In this document: positions 49,858 through 61,337 of the stretch, piece by piece
Layout of the letters: every line of letters begins with the position of its first letter
How positions within the stretch are numbered: position 1 is the stretch's first letter
Source: Klebsiella sp. RHBSTW-00484
GTDB taxonomy: Bacteria; Pseudomonadota; Gammaproteobacteria; Enterobacterales; Enterobacteriaceae
Reading direction: 5' to 3'
Length of the DNA: 64,000 bases
Assembly (NCBI RefSeq): GCF_013705725.1
Contig: NZ_CP055481.1
Coordinates: forward strand, 124,001-188,000
Notes under the pieces: generated by a model
Seen by the model: only the letters and a program-made list of their open reading frames with translations
Databases searched by the model: none
Told to the model about the DNA's origin: nothing
Program-made: the position numbers and the translations under genes

Positions 49858-52197
49858 ATGATTACGCCGAAGTTAAAGCACCTGCTGGTCATCTTGTCTT
49901 TGATTGCGCTTTTTGTCGCGCCGAATATGGTGCTCTTTCTCTGGTCTGCCCCCTTTATGTTGGTGGATAAGCTTTCGCTTTTACCGGCGGCGCTGAATGC
50001 TCCCCAGCGTTTATTGCTCTACGGCCTGTGGCTGGGGGGCGCTCTCTACTTTTTCGCCCTGATGTGGGTGGCGATTACCCGGCGCAATAAAGGCTATCTG
50101 GTAGCCGCCGTGGCGCAGATTGTTTTTGTCATCGGTGTCACGTTATTCAATGTGCCCATAGGCGAGCAAAATCAGCGGCGCTGGCAGAGTATGAATCAGC
50201 TGGAATCACCTGCCTGGCAGGATTTTTTATTTGATCGCCATGCCCGTTTTATTCAGATAACCCTGCGCGGGGGGCCGTTTAATCAGCACAATATTATCGA
50301 GCAATTTATCGCGCAGAAAAAACCGCTGGCGGAGCTGCTGCTGGGCTGGAATGAACAAGACGCAGCCGCCGCGGATGCGCTCTGGCAGCAGGCATTAGGT
50401 TATCCTGAGCAAGAAGCTAAGGCATTACCCAAAATGGTCGATTATCTGACATGGATGCCGGACCGTGGCGATCTGACGCTGGCTGCGGCCGTCCTGACGT
50501 TGACCACGGATACGGATAAATCGCGGGCGGAAAGAGCATTTCGCCAGGCAATCGCCATTGCGCCGGAAAACCATGACGCCTGGCTGGGCTGGGCATTAGC
50601 GCTGATCCAGTCTCGTGATGATGAGCGGGTGCGAAATTCGCAGTTTCAGCCGCTCACACAAAGCATTACTACTGGATTATTGATGGCGGAGGGTCTGAAG
50701 GATAGCCCGCGCCAACCTGCGCTACAGCAGCGGTTAGAGGCGTATATTGCGCAAATGCCGGCTGAGGATCGGCAAATCCTGCACATTCTGCGGGCCAGAA
50801 TGCAGACCCGTTCCTGCGATTTGCCATGGGACAGATATGCCGCCAGAGAACAAGGTGAGGCTGGTAAGGTGCTGCCTTTATCGAAATCAATTGTGTTTAA
50901 ACAAGGACCCGTACCTGGCGTCGGCAATGTTAACGAGCGCTTTCCTGGACACGTGAGTATTGAGGCGGAGCAGTATGGCATCTGGAAAGAGAGTGTGCAG
51001 GCTATGCTCTATCCGGCGATAAATAAATTTATCAAGTCGGCGACGACGGTGCTTTCGGTGGATACCGGGGTAGGCGGCGATCTATTTAACGCGGTGGTCG
51101 AGTGCAGTAGCGGCGTTCCCGAGTTTGACAAGGCGGCGCTCCACTACGTGCAGCAGTGGCGTTTTGCTTCTAACCGGCATGGAGAGCGCTTGCTGATACC
51201 GGTGAACTTTATCAGCGATCGTCTGCCTCCTGAGGAGCACTATCGGGAGATGGAATCACGAGCGACGCGTATCGCCCGGCTGGCGGCCCGGCATAATAAA
51301 TCCGGGATGGAAACTGCCGCGCAAGAGATGGTCGCTCAATTCACCCGGATGAAAGCGCTCTTTCCACAGAAGAAACTCAGCGCGGAAGAGGCGCGAAATC
51401 TACAGCTCGTCTACTTCAAAAAGCGGGATAAAGACACCAAAGGCAGAATGGAAGGCTTTACTGAAATGACGGAAGCGATGGAAAAGCTGGTCGATACGCA
51501 TCCGTACTATGCGCCGTTATTGAAGGATCTGGCGCTGAGAAAGAGCTTTGCTTCATTTGATGAGAACCGGGCAACGTGGGCGCAACTGCTGGCGCTGGCT
51601 CCGGAGGATCCACAAGTGTGGATGGCCTGGGGTAGCCTGTGGGCCGATCGCGATCCTGAACTGTATATCGGTGCGATGATCTATTCATTGTTGCTACAGC
51701 CTCTCGCCGAGGATACCGAGCAGAAAATAGCGAATATCAAAACCAAGCTGCTGATGCGGGTGGGCATGGGCGAGCGTAGTGCGATTCTTTCGGCAAAAGT
51801 GTATGCGGATTATGTCGATATTCTCGGAGAAAGAGCGAAAGGTGAAGATACTGCAAAAGCCGGAGACATCTTACCAGCGAGCAAAAAGCTGGACCGTCAT
51901 GAAACCATTGTTCCTGGTGACTTTCCGGTGAGTATAGCGGTTGATATCGACCGGAATGAAGTGTTAAACGCGCATTTCTTCAAAGTTGAGTGGAAGGCGC
52001 CGCAGACGCAGGGTGATAAACGGGCTGAGCTTACCGTTGATATCGATAAAAACGGCGTTCCGACGCTGGTGCTGGTGAGCAAAAGCAGTGGAGTGGAAGA
52101 TGATGATGCGCGGGCGGTCGATATGCTTTGGCGCTGGAAATTTAAACCACAGCCCGATGGCAGACAGATAACCGTTGGTGTGAATTTTCAGCACTAA
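49858..52197 (+). CDS. Membrane protein with two TonB-C-like domains
   Basis: 779 residues. Two or three N-terminal hydrophobic segments (about 8-30, 50-72 and 80-100) are followed by a large, probably periplasmic, part. TPR-like helices are visible ('AERAFRQAIAIAPENHDAWL', near 222). Two stretches have the TonB C-terminal pattern: about 395-455 ('SSGVPEFDKAALHYVQQWRF') and about 690-779 ('SSGVEDDDARAVDMLWRWKF'). No Pro-rich spacer of true TonB. I do not recognise a named family for the whole protein. It starts at the base after the kinase stop, so it is part of that operon; possibly the envelope sensor or output (inference). Confidence 0.8.
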   Translation: MITPKLKHLLVILSLIALFVAPNMVLFLWSAPFMLVDKLSLLPAALNAPQRLLLYGLWLGGALYFFALMWVAITRRNKGYLVAAVAQIVFVIGVTLFNVPIGEQNQRRWQSMNQLESPAWQDFLFDRHARFIQITLRGGPFNQHNIIEQFIAQKKPLAELLLGWNEQDAAAADALWQQALGYPEQEAKALPKMVDYLTWMPDRGDLTLAAAVLTLTTDTDKSRAERAFRQAIAIAPENHDAWLGWALALIQSRDDERVRNSQFQPLTQSITTGLLMAEGLKDSPRQPALQQRLEAYIAQMPAEDRQILHILRARMQTRSCDLPWDRYAAREQGEAGKVLPLSKSIVFKQGPVPGVGNVNERFPGHVSIEAEQYGIWKESVQAMLYPAINKFIKSATTVLSVDTGVGGDLFNAVVECSSGVPEFDKAALHYVQQWRFASNRHGERLLIPVNFISDRLPPEEHYREMESRATRIARLAARHNKSGMETAAQEMVAQFTRMKALFPQKKLSAEEARNLQLVYFKKRDKDTKGRMEGFTEMTEAMEKLVDTHPYYAPLLKDLALRKSFASFDENRATWAQLLALAPEDPQVWMAWGSLWADRDPELYIGAMIYSLLLQPLAEDTEQKIANIKTKLLMRVGMGERSAILSAKVYADYVDILGERAKGEDTAKAGDILPASKKLDRHETIVPGDFPVSIAVDIDRNEVLNAHFFKVEWKAPQTQGDKRAELTVDIDKNGVPTLVLVSKSSGVEDDDARAVDMLWRWKFKPQPDGRQITVGVNFQH

Positions 52198-52260
52198 CCG
52201 CGTCGTTGCCTTCTGAACGAGGTAAAATAGGAGCGCCTGCTGTTTTCATATGAGAAAAAT

Positions 52261-53070
52261 ATGCCTGAATTACCTGAAGTAGAAACCAGCCGCCGCGGTA
52301 TTGAGCCGCATCTGGTTGGGGCGACTATCCTGCACGCCGTGGTGCGTAACGGACGCCTGCGCTGGCCGGTTTCCGAAGAGATCTATCGCCTGAGCGACGT
52401 TCCTGTTCTCAGCGTGCGTCGTCGTGCCAAATATCTGCTGCTGGAGCTGCCCGACGGCTGGATTATCATCCACCTTGGCATGTCGGGGAGCCTGCGCATT
52501 CTGAGCGAAGAGCTGCCCGCAGAGAAACACGATCACGTTGATTTGATCATGAGCAACGGCAAGGTTCTGCGCTATACCGATCCGCGCCGCTTTGGTGCCT
52601 GGCTGTGGACCAAAGAGCTGGAAGGCCATCCGGTGTTAGCGCATCTTGGGCCGGAGCCGCTAAGCGATGATTTCAATGCTGACTATCTCCAGCAAAGGTG
52701 CGCGAAGAAGAAAACTGCGATTAAACCCTGGCTGATGGATAACAAGCTGGTGGTCGGGGTCGGTAATATCTACGCCAGCGAATCGCTGTTCTCGGCGGGG
52801 ATCCACCCCGACAGGCTCGCTTCATCGCTTTCACGCGAAGAGTGCGAGCAATTGGTAAAGGTGATTAAGCTGGTGCTGTTGCGCTCCATCGAGCAGGGCG
52901 GGACGACGCTAAAAGATTTCCTGCAAAGCGACGGTAAGCCGGGCTATTTTGCCCAGGAATTACAGGTTTATGGTCGTAAGGGGGAACCCTGCCGTATTTG
53001 CGGAACGCCAATTATCGGCAGCAAACATGCGCAGCGGGCGACGTTTTATTGCCGCCAGTGCCAGAAGTAA
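52261..53070 (+). CDS. mutM: Formamidopyrimidine-DNA glycosylase MutM (Fpg)
   Basis: 269 residues, the standard length. The catalytic N-terminus PELPEVE (Pro after Met removal), the helix-two-turns-helix region and the C-terminal zinc finger ('CRICGTPI', 'FYCRQCQK') are complete. Removes 8-oxoguanine and cleaves the site. In E. coli rpmG-mutM are adjacent; the four-gene operon lies between them here. Confidence 0.98.
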   Translation: MPELPEVETSRRGIEPHLVGATILHAVVRNGRLRWPVSEEIYRLSDVPVLSVRRRAKYLLLELPDGWIIIHLGMSGSLRILSEELPAEKHDHVDLIMSNGKVLRYTDPRRFGAWLWTKELEGHPVLAHLGPEPLSDDFNADYLQQRCAKKKTAIKPWLMDNKLVVGVGNIYASESLFSAGIHPDRLASSLSREECEQLVKVIKLVLLRSIEQGGTTLKDFLQSDGKPGYFAQELQVYGRKGEPCRICGTPIIGSKHAQRATFYCRQCQK

Positions 53071-53084
53071 AGTGTGGTGTTTGC

Positions 53085-53165
53085 GTTGATCCCGGCTCGC
53101 GCTGCGCTTAGCCGGGCTACAGGTTTCCAGCCGTCTGCGGGCAGGCGCATCGCGCCGCCTCCGGG
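53085..53165. repeat. REP elements between mutM and coaD
   Basis: CCCGGCTCGCGCTGCGCTTA with GCCGGGCTAC and a second unit ending CGCATCGCGCCGCCTCCGGG. Between convergent genes. Confidence 0.7.
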
Positions 53166-53174
53166 AAGAACGCC

Positions 53175-54423
<1,249 letters not shown>

Positions 54424-54424
<1 letters not shown>

Positions 54425-55698
54425 TAGTGGCTCCGCTGCGGCAGATAAGGTTGTAGTAACTGTAGCAGACGGGAGAGCGCGCCCTGATTTTGATGCAGCA
54501 CTTCCACCGCGTGGCGACCGTACCACAGACGATAATCTTCGTCGGTCAGCAGGTTAGACACCTGGGTCACCAGCGAGTTGGCATCGGTCACGGTAATCAG
54601 ACCGTCGTCCTGCTGCAGCTTGGCGCAGATATCTTTGAAGTTGAAGGTGTGCGGGCCCATCAATACTGGAATCGCATGGGCGGCGGGCTCCAGCGGATTA
54701 TGACCGCCGCGCTCCACCAGGCTGCCGCCAACGAACGCAAGGTCGGCGATTCCGTACAGCAGCATTAGCTCGCCCATCGTATCGCCAATCACCACCTGGG
54801 TACTGTTCGATGGGATTTCGCCAGTGCTGCGCAGGGTGTAGCTCATTCCTGCTTTCTGCACCATTTCGCGGGCGTCGCTAAAACGTTCCGGATGGCGAGG
54901 GACGAGGATCAGCAGCAGATTGGGGAATGTCTCCAGCAGCTTTTTATGCGCCTGGAGAACAATTTGTTCTTCGCCGTCGTGGGTGCTGGTGGCAATCCAG
55001 ACCTGACGATGCGGTGCCCACTGGCGGCGCAGGGTGATGGCGCGTGCAGCCAGTTCAGGTGTCACTGAGATATCAAACTTCAGGCTACCGGTAACCGCCA
55101 ACTGATTGCGCTTCAGGCCCAGGGCGATAAAACGGTTCGCGTCTTCTTCATTCTGCGCGGCGATAAGCGTGATACGGCTCAGCAGCCGACGCATAAATTT
55201 GCCCAGCTTGGCGTAGCCCTTCGCCGAGCGCTCGGACAGGCGGGCGTTAGCAATGACCAGCGGAATTTTACGCTTATGCAGCGTGGCGACCATATTCGGC
55301 CACAGCTCGGTCTCCATCACAATAACCAGCTTGGGCTGGACGGTGTTGAAGAAGCGGTTCATGGCACCGGGCAGATCGTAAGGCAGGTAGACGTGATGAA
55401 CGTCTTTACCGAAGGCCGACATCGCCCGCTCGGAGCCAGTTGGCGTCATGGTAGTAACGGTGATCGGCAGATAGGGATAACGATGACGTAACGCGCGTAC
55501 CAGCGGGATCGCCGCCAGGGTTTCGCCGACGGAAACGGAATGCAGCAGAATGCCGTCCGGTTCTACCTTGTTCTGACAGTAGCCATAACGTTCAGCCCAG
55601 CGTTTGCGGTAGGCAGGGGCCTTACGGCTACGTAAGAGAAGTCGTAGCCAAACCAGTGGCTGAATAAGGTAAAGCAGGGCGGTATAAAGCAATTCCAA
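54424..55698 (-). CDS. waaA: 3-deoxy-D-manno-octulosonic acid (Kdo) transferase WaaA
   Basis: 424 residues (E. coli 425). An N-terminal membrane anchor ('[19 protein letters not shown]'), '[18 protein letters not shown]' and '[16 protein letters not shown]' (nucleotide-sugar site, near 320) are typical. Transfers Kdo to lipid A precursor at the inner membrane and is essential for lipopolysaccharide. Confidence 0.97.
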
Positions 55699-55780
55699 GC
55701 GATTTATCCGTTTTCATGTTTTTGCGGGCAAATTCTAAGCATTTAACCCGCGTAAAGCTATCTCTTTGGCGGATTCAGTA

Positions 55781-56770
55781 TTAAGCCACATCGCGATAGC
55801 GCTTGATGCGCAGATAGCGGCGTCCAAGACGCCAGCGTAGACGGAACGTGCGGGCGTTTTTCCAGATAAGACTCCAGATCCCGCGGTCGAAGAATTCTTT
55901 AATTATAATATGCTTTTTTGATTCATCTTTCATGCTATCGAAAGTATGAATAATTCCCAGCCCCTCTTTGGCGATTTGCCAGCGGCAGGCGGAAATATCG
56001 CGAACCTTGTCCGGATAACGCTGATTGATGGCGTCCAGCATCTCCAGAATTTTCATGTAGTGGCGCGCTGAACGCATCAGCGTATCGTCGTTGTCCGGCT
56101 TGTGCGATACCGATTCCGAGTGAATATAGTAGTCGTAGAACTGCTCGCTGGTGTACTGCACGCGTTCTGCTGTAAGCAACACTTCCGTGGTCCAGGGAAT
56201 ATCCTGATGGCGCAGGCCCGGCTCAAAGTGGAAGTTGTGGCTCGCGATAAATTCGCGACGGTAGATATTCAGCCAGGTGACATGCAGGAATTTACGCGAA
56301 TCCAGCGCCTGCTTTAACCACACGTGGCCGGGCAGTACGCCGGTAGACTGCAATTTATCCAGCGGGAATATCGGGTGGATATCTTTTTTCGTCTCGTAGA
56401 CGTAGCGCCCGTTGCAGGTGGCGACATCAAGGTGACCCTTTTCCGCCATCTCCAGAAGCGTGCTGTACATGCCTGGGTAAAGCTTGTCATCGATATCCGG
56501 GAAGGTCAGGTACTTACCCGTGGCGACGGCAAGACCCGTGTTACGCGCCACCGAAACGCCCTGATTTTCCTGCTCCAGCACGATCACATTTTGCAGACGG
56601 TCCTTCCACTGGTCGATAACCGCCAGGCTGGCGTCCGTCGACCCGTCGTTCACCAGGATCAGTTCATAGCTTTCCAACTGCTGTTGCTCAAGGCACTCAA
56701 AGAATTGCGCAAGGAATTTTTCGCCGTTATAGACGGCGGCCACGATGCTCAGTAAAGGCGTTTGACTCAT
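55781..56770 (-). CDS. Family 2 glycosyltransferase of the core cluster
   Basis: 329 residues: 'LSIVAAVYNGEKFLAQFFEC' and 'LILVNDGSTDASL' at the N-terminus, DxD-like 'FPDIDDKLYPG' (near 91), then a GT2 C-terminal half. It lies between wabH and waaA on the same strand, so it is presumably an outer-core or core-decorating transferase. Neither the acceptor nor the sugar is readable from the sequence. RBS upstream is weak (GGATCG). Confidence 0.85.
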   Translation of the reverse strand: MSQTPLLSIVAAVYNGEKFLAQFFECLEQQQLESYELILVNDGSTDASLAVIDQWKDRLQNVIVLEQENQGVSVARNTGLAVATGKYLTFPDIDDKLYPGMYSTLLEMAEKGHLDVATCNGRYVYETKKDIHPIFPLDKLQSTGVLPGHVWLKQALDSRKFLHVTWLNIYRREFIASHNFHFEPGLRHQDIPWTTEVLLTAERVQYTSEQFYDYYIHSESVSHKPDNDDTLMRSARHYMKILEMLDAINQRYPDKVRDISACRWQIAKEGLGIIHTFDSMKDESKKHIIIKEFFDRGIWSLIWKNARTFRLRWRLGRRYLRIKRYRDVA

Positions 56771-56800
56771 AAATCATTCGATCCTGGTTGAATAACGGCG

Positions 56801-57895
56801 TCAGGCGCTACGCAGCTGACGGTACTGCTGACAAATTGTCGCCACGCTGAATTTTTCCAGCATCAGGGCGTCGATGGCAGGCGGGCTATGGTAAATGCTT
56901 TGCATCGTCTGGGCCAGCGCCGGGCTGTTCAAATCCGCCAGACCACGAGCCAGTTCGCCGGTTAAAATTTCAGTGACACCGCCCGGACAGCGGGTGCTGG
57001 CAACCGGCGTGTTGAGCAGCAGCGCTTCTACCACCACGTTGCCAAAACCTTCGCTATCTGAGCTCAGGACCAGCATCCGCGCGCCTTTAATCCACGGCAG
57101 CGGGTTTTTCTGGAAGCCTTTAAACAGGACGCGATCGCCAACCTGTAGCTGCTGTGCCAACTGGCGCAGGCGCTGTTCTTGCTCCGGTTTTCCCTGCCCC
57201 AGCAGCACCAGCGGTGCATCGATGCCGCTTTGCGCATAGGCCTCAATCAGCCTGTCATGGCGCTTACCGGGATGAAAACGCCCCACGTGGATAATATAGT
57301 CGCCATCGGGCCGTTCGCTCGGCTCCTGGGCCGCGGCGCGCAGGGCGGCGATATCAAACGGGTTATAAATCGTTTTCAACTGCGCCGGACGAATGGCGAA
57401 CTGTTCAACCAGATCCTTGCCGACCGCATCGGAAACGGTGACGACGTTGCGCCCCTGGTAAACGCGTTTGATCTTCTGCTGTTTCATCCAGCGGTCAAAA
57501 CCGGTGCGATGGCCGAGATAGGAAGTGGAGAACACGCCGTGCAGGCAGAACCAGACGTTACGCCCGCTCAGCAGGCGGCTGCGGGAGACAATGCGGTCAG
57601 TCTTATGCAGATTTGAGAGCACCAGATCTAAATGGCCCTGCTGTTCTGCTTTATCGATAGCCGCATCAAGCTGGCGCGCGCGCCGGGATAGCTCGGTGAG
57701 CTTGCGCCACGGTTTGCGGCAGCGGTCAGCGATCACCTGATAATCCAGCCCTTCCGGCAACGGATAATCGCAGACGTCGCGCAGGGAAAAGAGCGATACC
57801 TGTTCGCCCTGATTGAGAAAATGCTCCGCCAGCGTCAGCACCACTTTTTCCGCGCCGCCGCCGGGCAGGCCGTCAATAACAAACAGTATGCGCAT
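56801..57895 (-). CDS. wabH: Core glycosyltransferase WabH (GT4)
   Basis: 364 residues from the ATG at 57895 (MRILFVIDGLPGGGAEKV), two bases after the wabG stop; the frame runs further upstream inside wabG. GT4 features: N-terminal 'LPGGGAEKVVL', C-terminal 'SSDSEGFGNVVVEALLLNTP' (near 278). By position and type it matches Klebsiella WabH, which adds GlcNAc to the core before WabN deacetylates it. Confidence 0.78.
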   Translation of the reverse strand: MRILFVIDGLPGGGAEKVVLTLAEHFLNQGEQVSLFSLRDVCDYPLPEGLDYQVIADRCRKPWRKLTELSRRARQLDAAIDKAEQQGHLDLVLSNLHKTDRIVSRSRLLSGRNVWFCLHGVFSTSYLGHRTGFDRWMKQQKIKRVYQGRNVVTVSDAVGKDLVEQFAIRPAQLKTIYNPFDIAALRAAAQEPSERPDGDYIIHVGRFHPGKRHDRLIEAYAQSGIDAPLVLLGQGKPEQEQRLRQLAQQLQVGDRVLFKGFQKNPLPWIKGARMLVLSSDSEGFGNVVVEALLLNTPVASTRCPGGVTEILTGELARGLADLNSPALAQTMQSIYHSPPAIDALMLEKFSVATICQQYRQLRSA

Positions 57896-57897
57896 CG

Positions 57898-59025
57898 TTA
57901 TTTCACCAGATCCTGATAGAGGGAGAGCAGCTGCGCCGATAGCCGTTCGCTGGTGCAGGTCATAATGCGCTCGCGGGCACGTTCGCCTTGCGCAGAACCT
58001 AAGGCGCGGGCGGGCAGAGCGATAACGGACTCCTGCAGGGCCGGGATATCCAGCGCGTCGCAAACGTAGCCGTTGCTGCCCTGAACGATAAATTCCGCGC
58101 CGCCGCAGCCGGTGGTGGTAATGACCGGCAGGCCGCAGGCCATCGCTTCAAGGATAACGTTAGGGAACGGATCGTACAGCGTTGGTAGCAGCAGGCCGTC
58201 GGCCATCTGATAGAACGGCAGGGTTTCTGACTGCATGCCGAAGAAACGAACCCGATCTTCACAGTTCAGCGTTTTCGCCAGTTGCTGATAGCGACTCTGC
58301 TCTTTATCTTTGCCAACCACTAACAGATAGCGATCGGTTGGGGCGATGGCGCGAATCGCTGCATCCAGCCCTTTACGCTCAAAGCCGGAACCGACGTAGA
58401 TCAGACAGGTCGCCTGCAGCGGCAGATTCCATTTGGTGCGTAGCGCAACAAAGGCCGCTTCCGTTGGTGGTAGAAAACGCTGGTTATCGATGGCGTTGTA
58501 GATAACGTGGATTTTTTCCGCTGGCAGACCGAAGTCTTCAATAATCTCTTGTTTAATCATCTCTGCGTTACAGATGACGCCGCGCAGGTGCGAGTCCTGA
58601 TACATTTCGCGCTCGGCCTGCATCACATAGCGATGGTAGCGGTCAGCGAACAGCAGACGGCTTTTCCAGCCGGGCAGAATACGCGAACGTTGCTGAAGCC
58701 AACGGCGATGTACGCCGTCTCCAGCTCGATACAGGTCGCAACCGGGGATGCGCTCATGGCTTTGCACCAGGTCGAAGGACTCGCGCTGCCACAGCTGACG
58801 CGCAGCTTCGGCAAAACCACGCTCGCGGCTGATGCGTCCCCACTTACGCGGGTTGCAGATGTGGATGTTCCACTCGGGCTTCACCGGCCCCTGCCACTCG
58901 CGGGTGATGACGTTCAGTTCAAGATCGCTGTCGTCGAGAGCCTCCAACGCGCGGGAGACAAAGCGCTCCGCGCCGCCGTCCGGGCGATACTTCTGGCGTA
59001 CCAGAGCCAGCCTGAATTTACTCAT
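57898..59025 (-). CDS. wabG: Core galacturonosyltransferase WabG (GT4)
   Basis: 375 residues of the WaaG-like GT4 type: 'VRQKYRPDGGAERFVSRALE' at the start and 'LYDPFPNVILEAMACGLPV' (near 292). In Klebsiella WabG adds galacturonate to heptose II. Its start overlaps the waaQ stop by four bases (ATGA), so the waaQ-wabG-wabH run is coupled. Confidence 0.82.
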   Translation of the reverse strand: MSKFRLALVRQKYRPDGGAERFVSRALEALDDSDLELNVITREWQGPVKPEWNIHICNPRKWGRISRERGFAEAARQLWQRESFDLVQSHERIPGCDLYRAGDGVHRRWLQQRSRILPGWKSRLLFADRYHRYVMQAEREMYQDSHLRGVICNAEMIKQEIIEDFGLPAEKIHVIYNAIDNQRFLPPTEAAFVALRTKWNLPLQATCLIYVGSGFERKGLDAAIRAIAPTDRYLLVVGKDKEQSRYQQLAKTLNCEDRVRFFGMQSETLPFYQMADGLLLPTLYDPFPNVILEAMACGLPVITTTGCGGAEFIVQGSNGYVCDALDIPALQESVIALPARALGSAQGERARERIMTCTSERLSAQLLSLYQDLVK

Positions 59026-60098
59026 GCCAGTACCTTTTTCGCCGCCGCGATAACCGCGTCGGTGGGGATTAAATCGAGATAGCGTTCGTCGGTGTTGGTA
59101 TCAATGTCGTCAGGATCGGGAATGGGGCCAAAATCCCCCGCCCAGATCACCTCTCCTTGCGCCTGCCACGGACGCCAGAAGGTGAGCTTTGACGGACCGA
59201 ACAGCGCGACCAGCGGCGTGTTCAGCGCGGCGGCCATATGCATCGGCACCGAGTCTACGCCGATAAACAGACGGGCATGGTCGATGACCGATGCCAGCTG
59301 GCGCAGGGTTAACTGCCCGGCGAGCGAGTGCAGACGGGCATTAGGGCTGCCTGCCATAATTGTCTCGACCATCTGTTTCTCTTTGGCATCGGGTCCGGAG
59401 GTCAGCACTACCGCATATCCCGCCTCCGAGAGTGCATTAATTAATGCGCTCATTCGCTCTTCGCGCCAGCATTTAAAGAACCAGCGGGAGGTTGGCTGAA
59501 TAACAATATAGTTGTCCTGAAACCCTTCCGGTAGCAGTGCGCAACTGGTGGCCCAGTCCTGTTCGCTGTAGCCCATTTTTGCTGGGGCATCATCAACATT
59601 CAGCCCAAGCGGCGCCAGAATCGACAGATTCTGCTGCACCGTATGCAGCTGATTATGCAGCTCGGTTGAAGCGAGGGCGGTATGGCAGAAACGCCAGGCC
59701 GGATGACGGCGTTTCGGGAAGTCAAAGCCGATGCGGGTTGCCGCGCCGGTTAGCTTAGTGATGATCGCGCTGGGCCACTGATCGGCAAGATTGAGCACCA
59801 TATCGTAGCGTTGCTGGCGGAGGGTTCGAATCAGCTGCCATTCCATCTTAAGCTGGTGGCCGGCTCCCTGCTTTTTCCAGCGCCGATCAATACCATAAAT
59901 ATGGTTGATATCGGCGTTCGCCGCGAGCATATCCCGGGTCTCTTCATAAAGCAGAACATCCACGTGGGCGGCGGGATATTGCTGTTTTAGAGCGTGAATA
60001 AGCGGGGTTATCAATAACATGTCGCCATGATGGCGAAGCTTGATAACCAGGATTCGCGCCGGGTTTACGCGGCTGGAAGTGCGGGTTTCAGGCGTCAT
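59022..60098 (-). CDS. waaQ: Lipopolysaccharide heptosyltransferase III WaaQ (GT9)
   Basis: 358 residues of the ADP-heptose transferase fold: 'ILVIKLRHHGDMLLITPL' (residues 16-33), 'GVDSVPMHMAAALNTPLVAL' (near 280) and 'GPSK' beyond. Adds heptose III to heptose II of the inner core. First gene of the minus-strand core operon, divergent from the deacetylase gene; the promoters lie in the short interval 60099-60209. Confidence 0.9.
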   Translation of the reverse strand: MTPETRTSSRVNPARILVIKLRHHGDMLLITPLIHALKQQYPAAHVDVLLYEETRDMLAANADINHIYGIDRRWKKQGAGHQLKMEWQLIRTLRQQRYDMVLNLADQWPSAIITKLTGAATRIGFDFPKRRHPAWRFCHTALASTELHNQLHTVQQNLSILAPLGLNVDDAPAKMGYSEQDWATSCALLPEGFQDNYIVIQPTSRWFFKCWREERMSALINALSEAGYAVVLTSGPDAKEKQMVETIMAGSPNARLHSLAGQLTLRQLASVIDHARLFIGVDSVPMHMAAALNTPLVALFGPSKLTFWRPWQAQGEVIWAGDFGPIPDPDDIDTNTDERYLDLIPTDAVIAAAKKVLA

Positions 60099-60209
60099 AC
60101 TCTGTTCTTCATCCAGGATAAGGGTTCCGATTCTAGGGGATCAGATAGATTGAGAGAAGCGTTGTCTTGCTCTACCATGACCCGATACGTATGGCCTGAG
60201 GACGTTTTC

Positions 60210-61166
60210 GTGCACAAACCCGCATTTCTCATCACGATTGATACAGAGGGCGATAACCTCTGGCAAAAACATGACAGCATCACCACCGAGAATGCGCGCT
60301 ATTTACCGCGTTTTCAGCAGCTTTGCGAAAAGTATGGTTTCAAACCGGTTTATTTGACCAACTATGAAATGGCCATTGACCCCGTTTATATCGAGTTCGC
60401 CAAAGATGTGATTGCCCGGGGAACGGCGGAAATTGGTATGCATCTGCACGCCTGGAACAGCCCGCCAACCGACCCGCTTACCGATGACGATTGGCGGCAT
60501 AAACCATATCTGATTGAGTACAGCGATGCGGCGATGCGAGAAAAAGTCGACTATATGACCCGTCTGCTGGAAGACACCTTCCAGACCAAAATGGTCAGCC
60601 ACCGCGCCGGGCGCTGGGCGTTTGATGAGCGCTATGCGCGTCTGCTGGTGGAGTACGGCTATCTGGTCGATTGCTCGGTCACCCCTCGGGTGAACTGGAA
60701 AACGGCCAAAGGCGCGCCGCAGGGCGACGGCGGCACCGATTATCGCAACTTCCCGCAGCACGCCTACTTCCTCGATGAGAACGATATTCGCCGTGAAGGT
60801 CAGTCGCCGCTGCTGGAAGTGCCGATGAGCATTCAGTACAAGCATTCTGCCTGGATGAATAGCCTGAAGCAGGGCTACGATCGCTTGCGAGGCAAGGTGC
60901 GCTCACCGTCCGTTCACTGGCTGCGTCCGAAGGGCGGCAACGTCGAAACGATGAAAAAAGTCGTGGAACAGACGTTGACTCAGGGTAATGACTACGTCGA
61001 ATATATGCTCCACTCTTCTGAGTACATGCCTGGCGGCAGCCCAACGTTTAAAAACGAGCAGGATATCGAGCGCTTATATGCCGATCTGGAGGCTTTTTTC
61101 AGCTGGCTGGCGCCGCAGGTGAAGGGAATGACGTTGGCGGAGTATTATAATAATAAAAAGAGATAA
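60210..61166 (+). CDS. wabN: Polysaccharide deacetylase-type protein (WabN)
   Basis: 318 residues from a GTG at 60210 that follows TGAGGACG at good spacing; an ATG at 60177 is the alternative (329 residues). NodB-like carbohydrate esterase 4 features: 'LITIDTEGDN' (metal Asp), 'EIGMHLHAW' (His pair) and 'HRAGRWAFDE'. In Klebsiella WabN removes the acetyl group from core GlcNAc added by WabH, consistent with the neighbouring genes. Confidence 0.8.
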   Translation: MHKPAFLITIDTEGDNLWQKHDSITTENARYLPRFQQLCEKYGFKPVYLTNYEMAIDPVYIEFAKDVIARGTAEIGMHLHAWNSPPTDPLTDDDWRHKPYLIEYSDAAMREKVDYMTRLLEDTFQTKMVSHRAGRWAFDERYARLLVEYGYLVDCSVTPRVNWKTAKGAPQGDGGTDYRNFPQHAYFLDENDIRREGQSPLLEVPMSIQYKHSAWMNSLKQGYDRLRGKVRSPSVHWLRPKGGNVETMKKVVEQTLTQGNDYVEYMLHSSEYMPGGSPTFKNEQDIERLYADLEAFFSWLAPQVKGMTLAEYYNNKKR

Positions 61167-61337
61167 AAGGCTCATTTTTATATGAAATTTATGCTCTACC
61201 GTAATCAACATTAAAATGCTTACCAGGGTAATAAAATTTATATCTATTATCTCAAGCCTGGCAACAGGAGATTATGTTAGGCTTGAGCGTATCATCGATA
61301 TTTAGTTACCCAGAATCACGACAATCAGAAAAAACTT

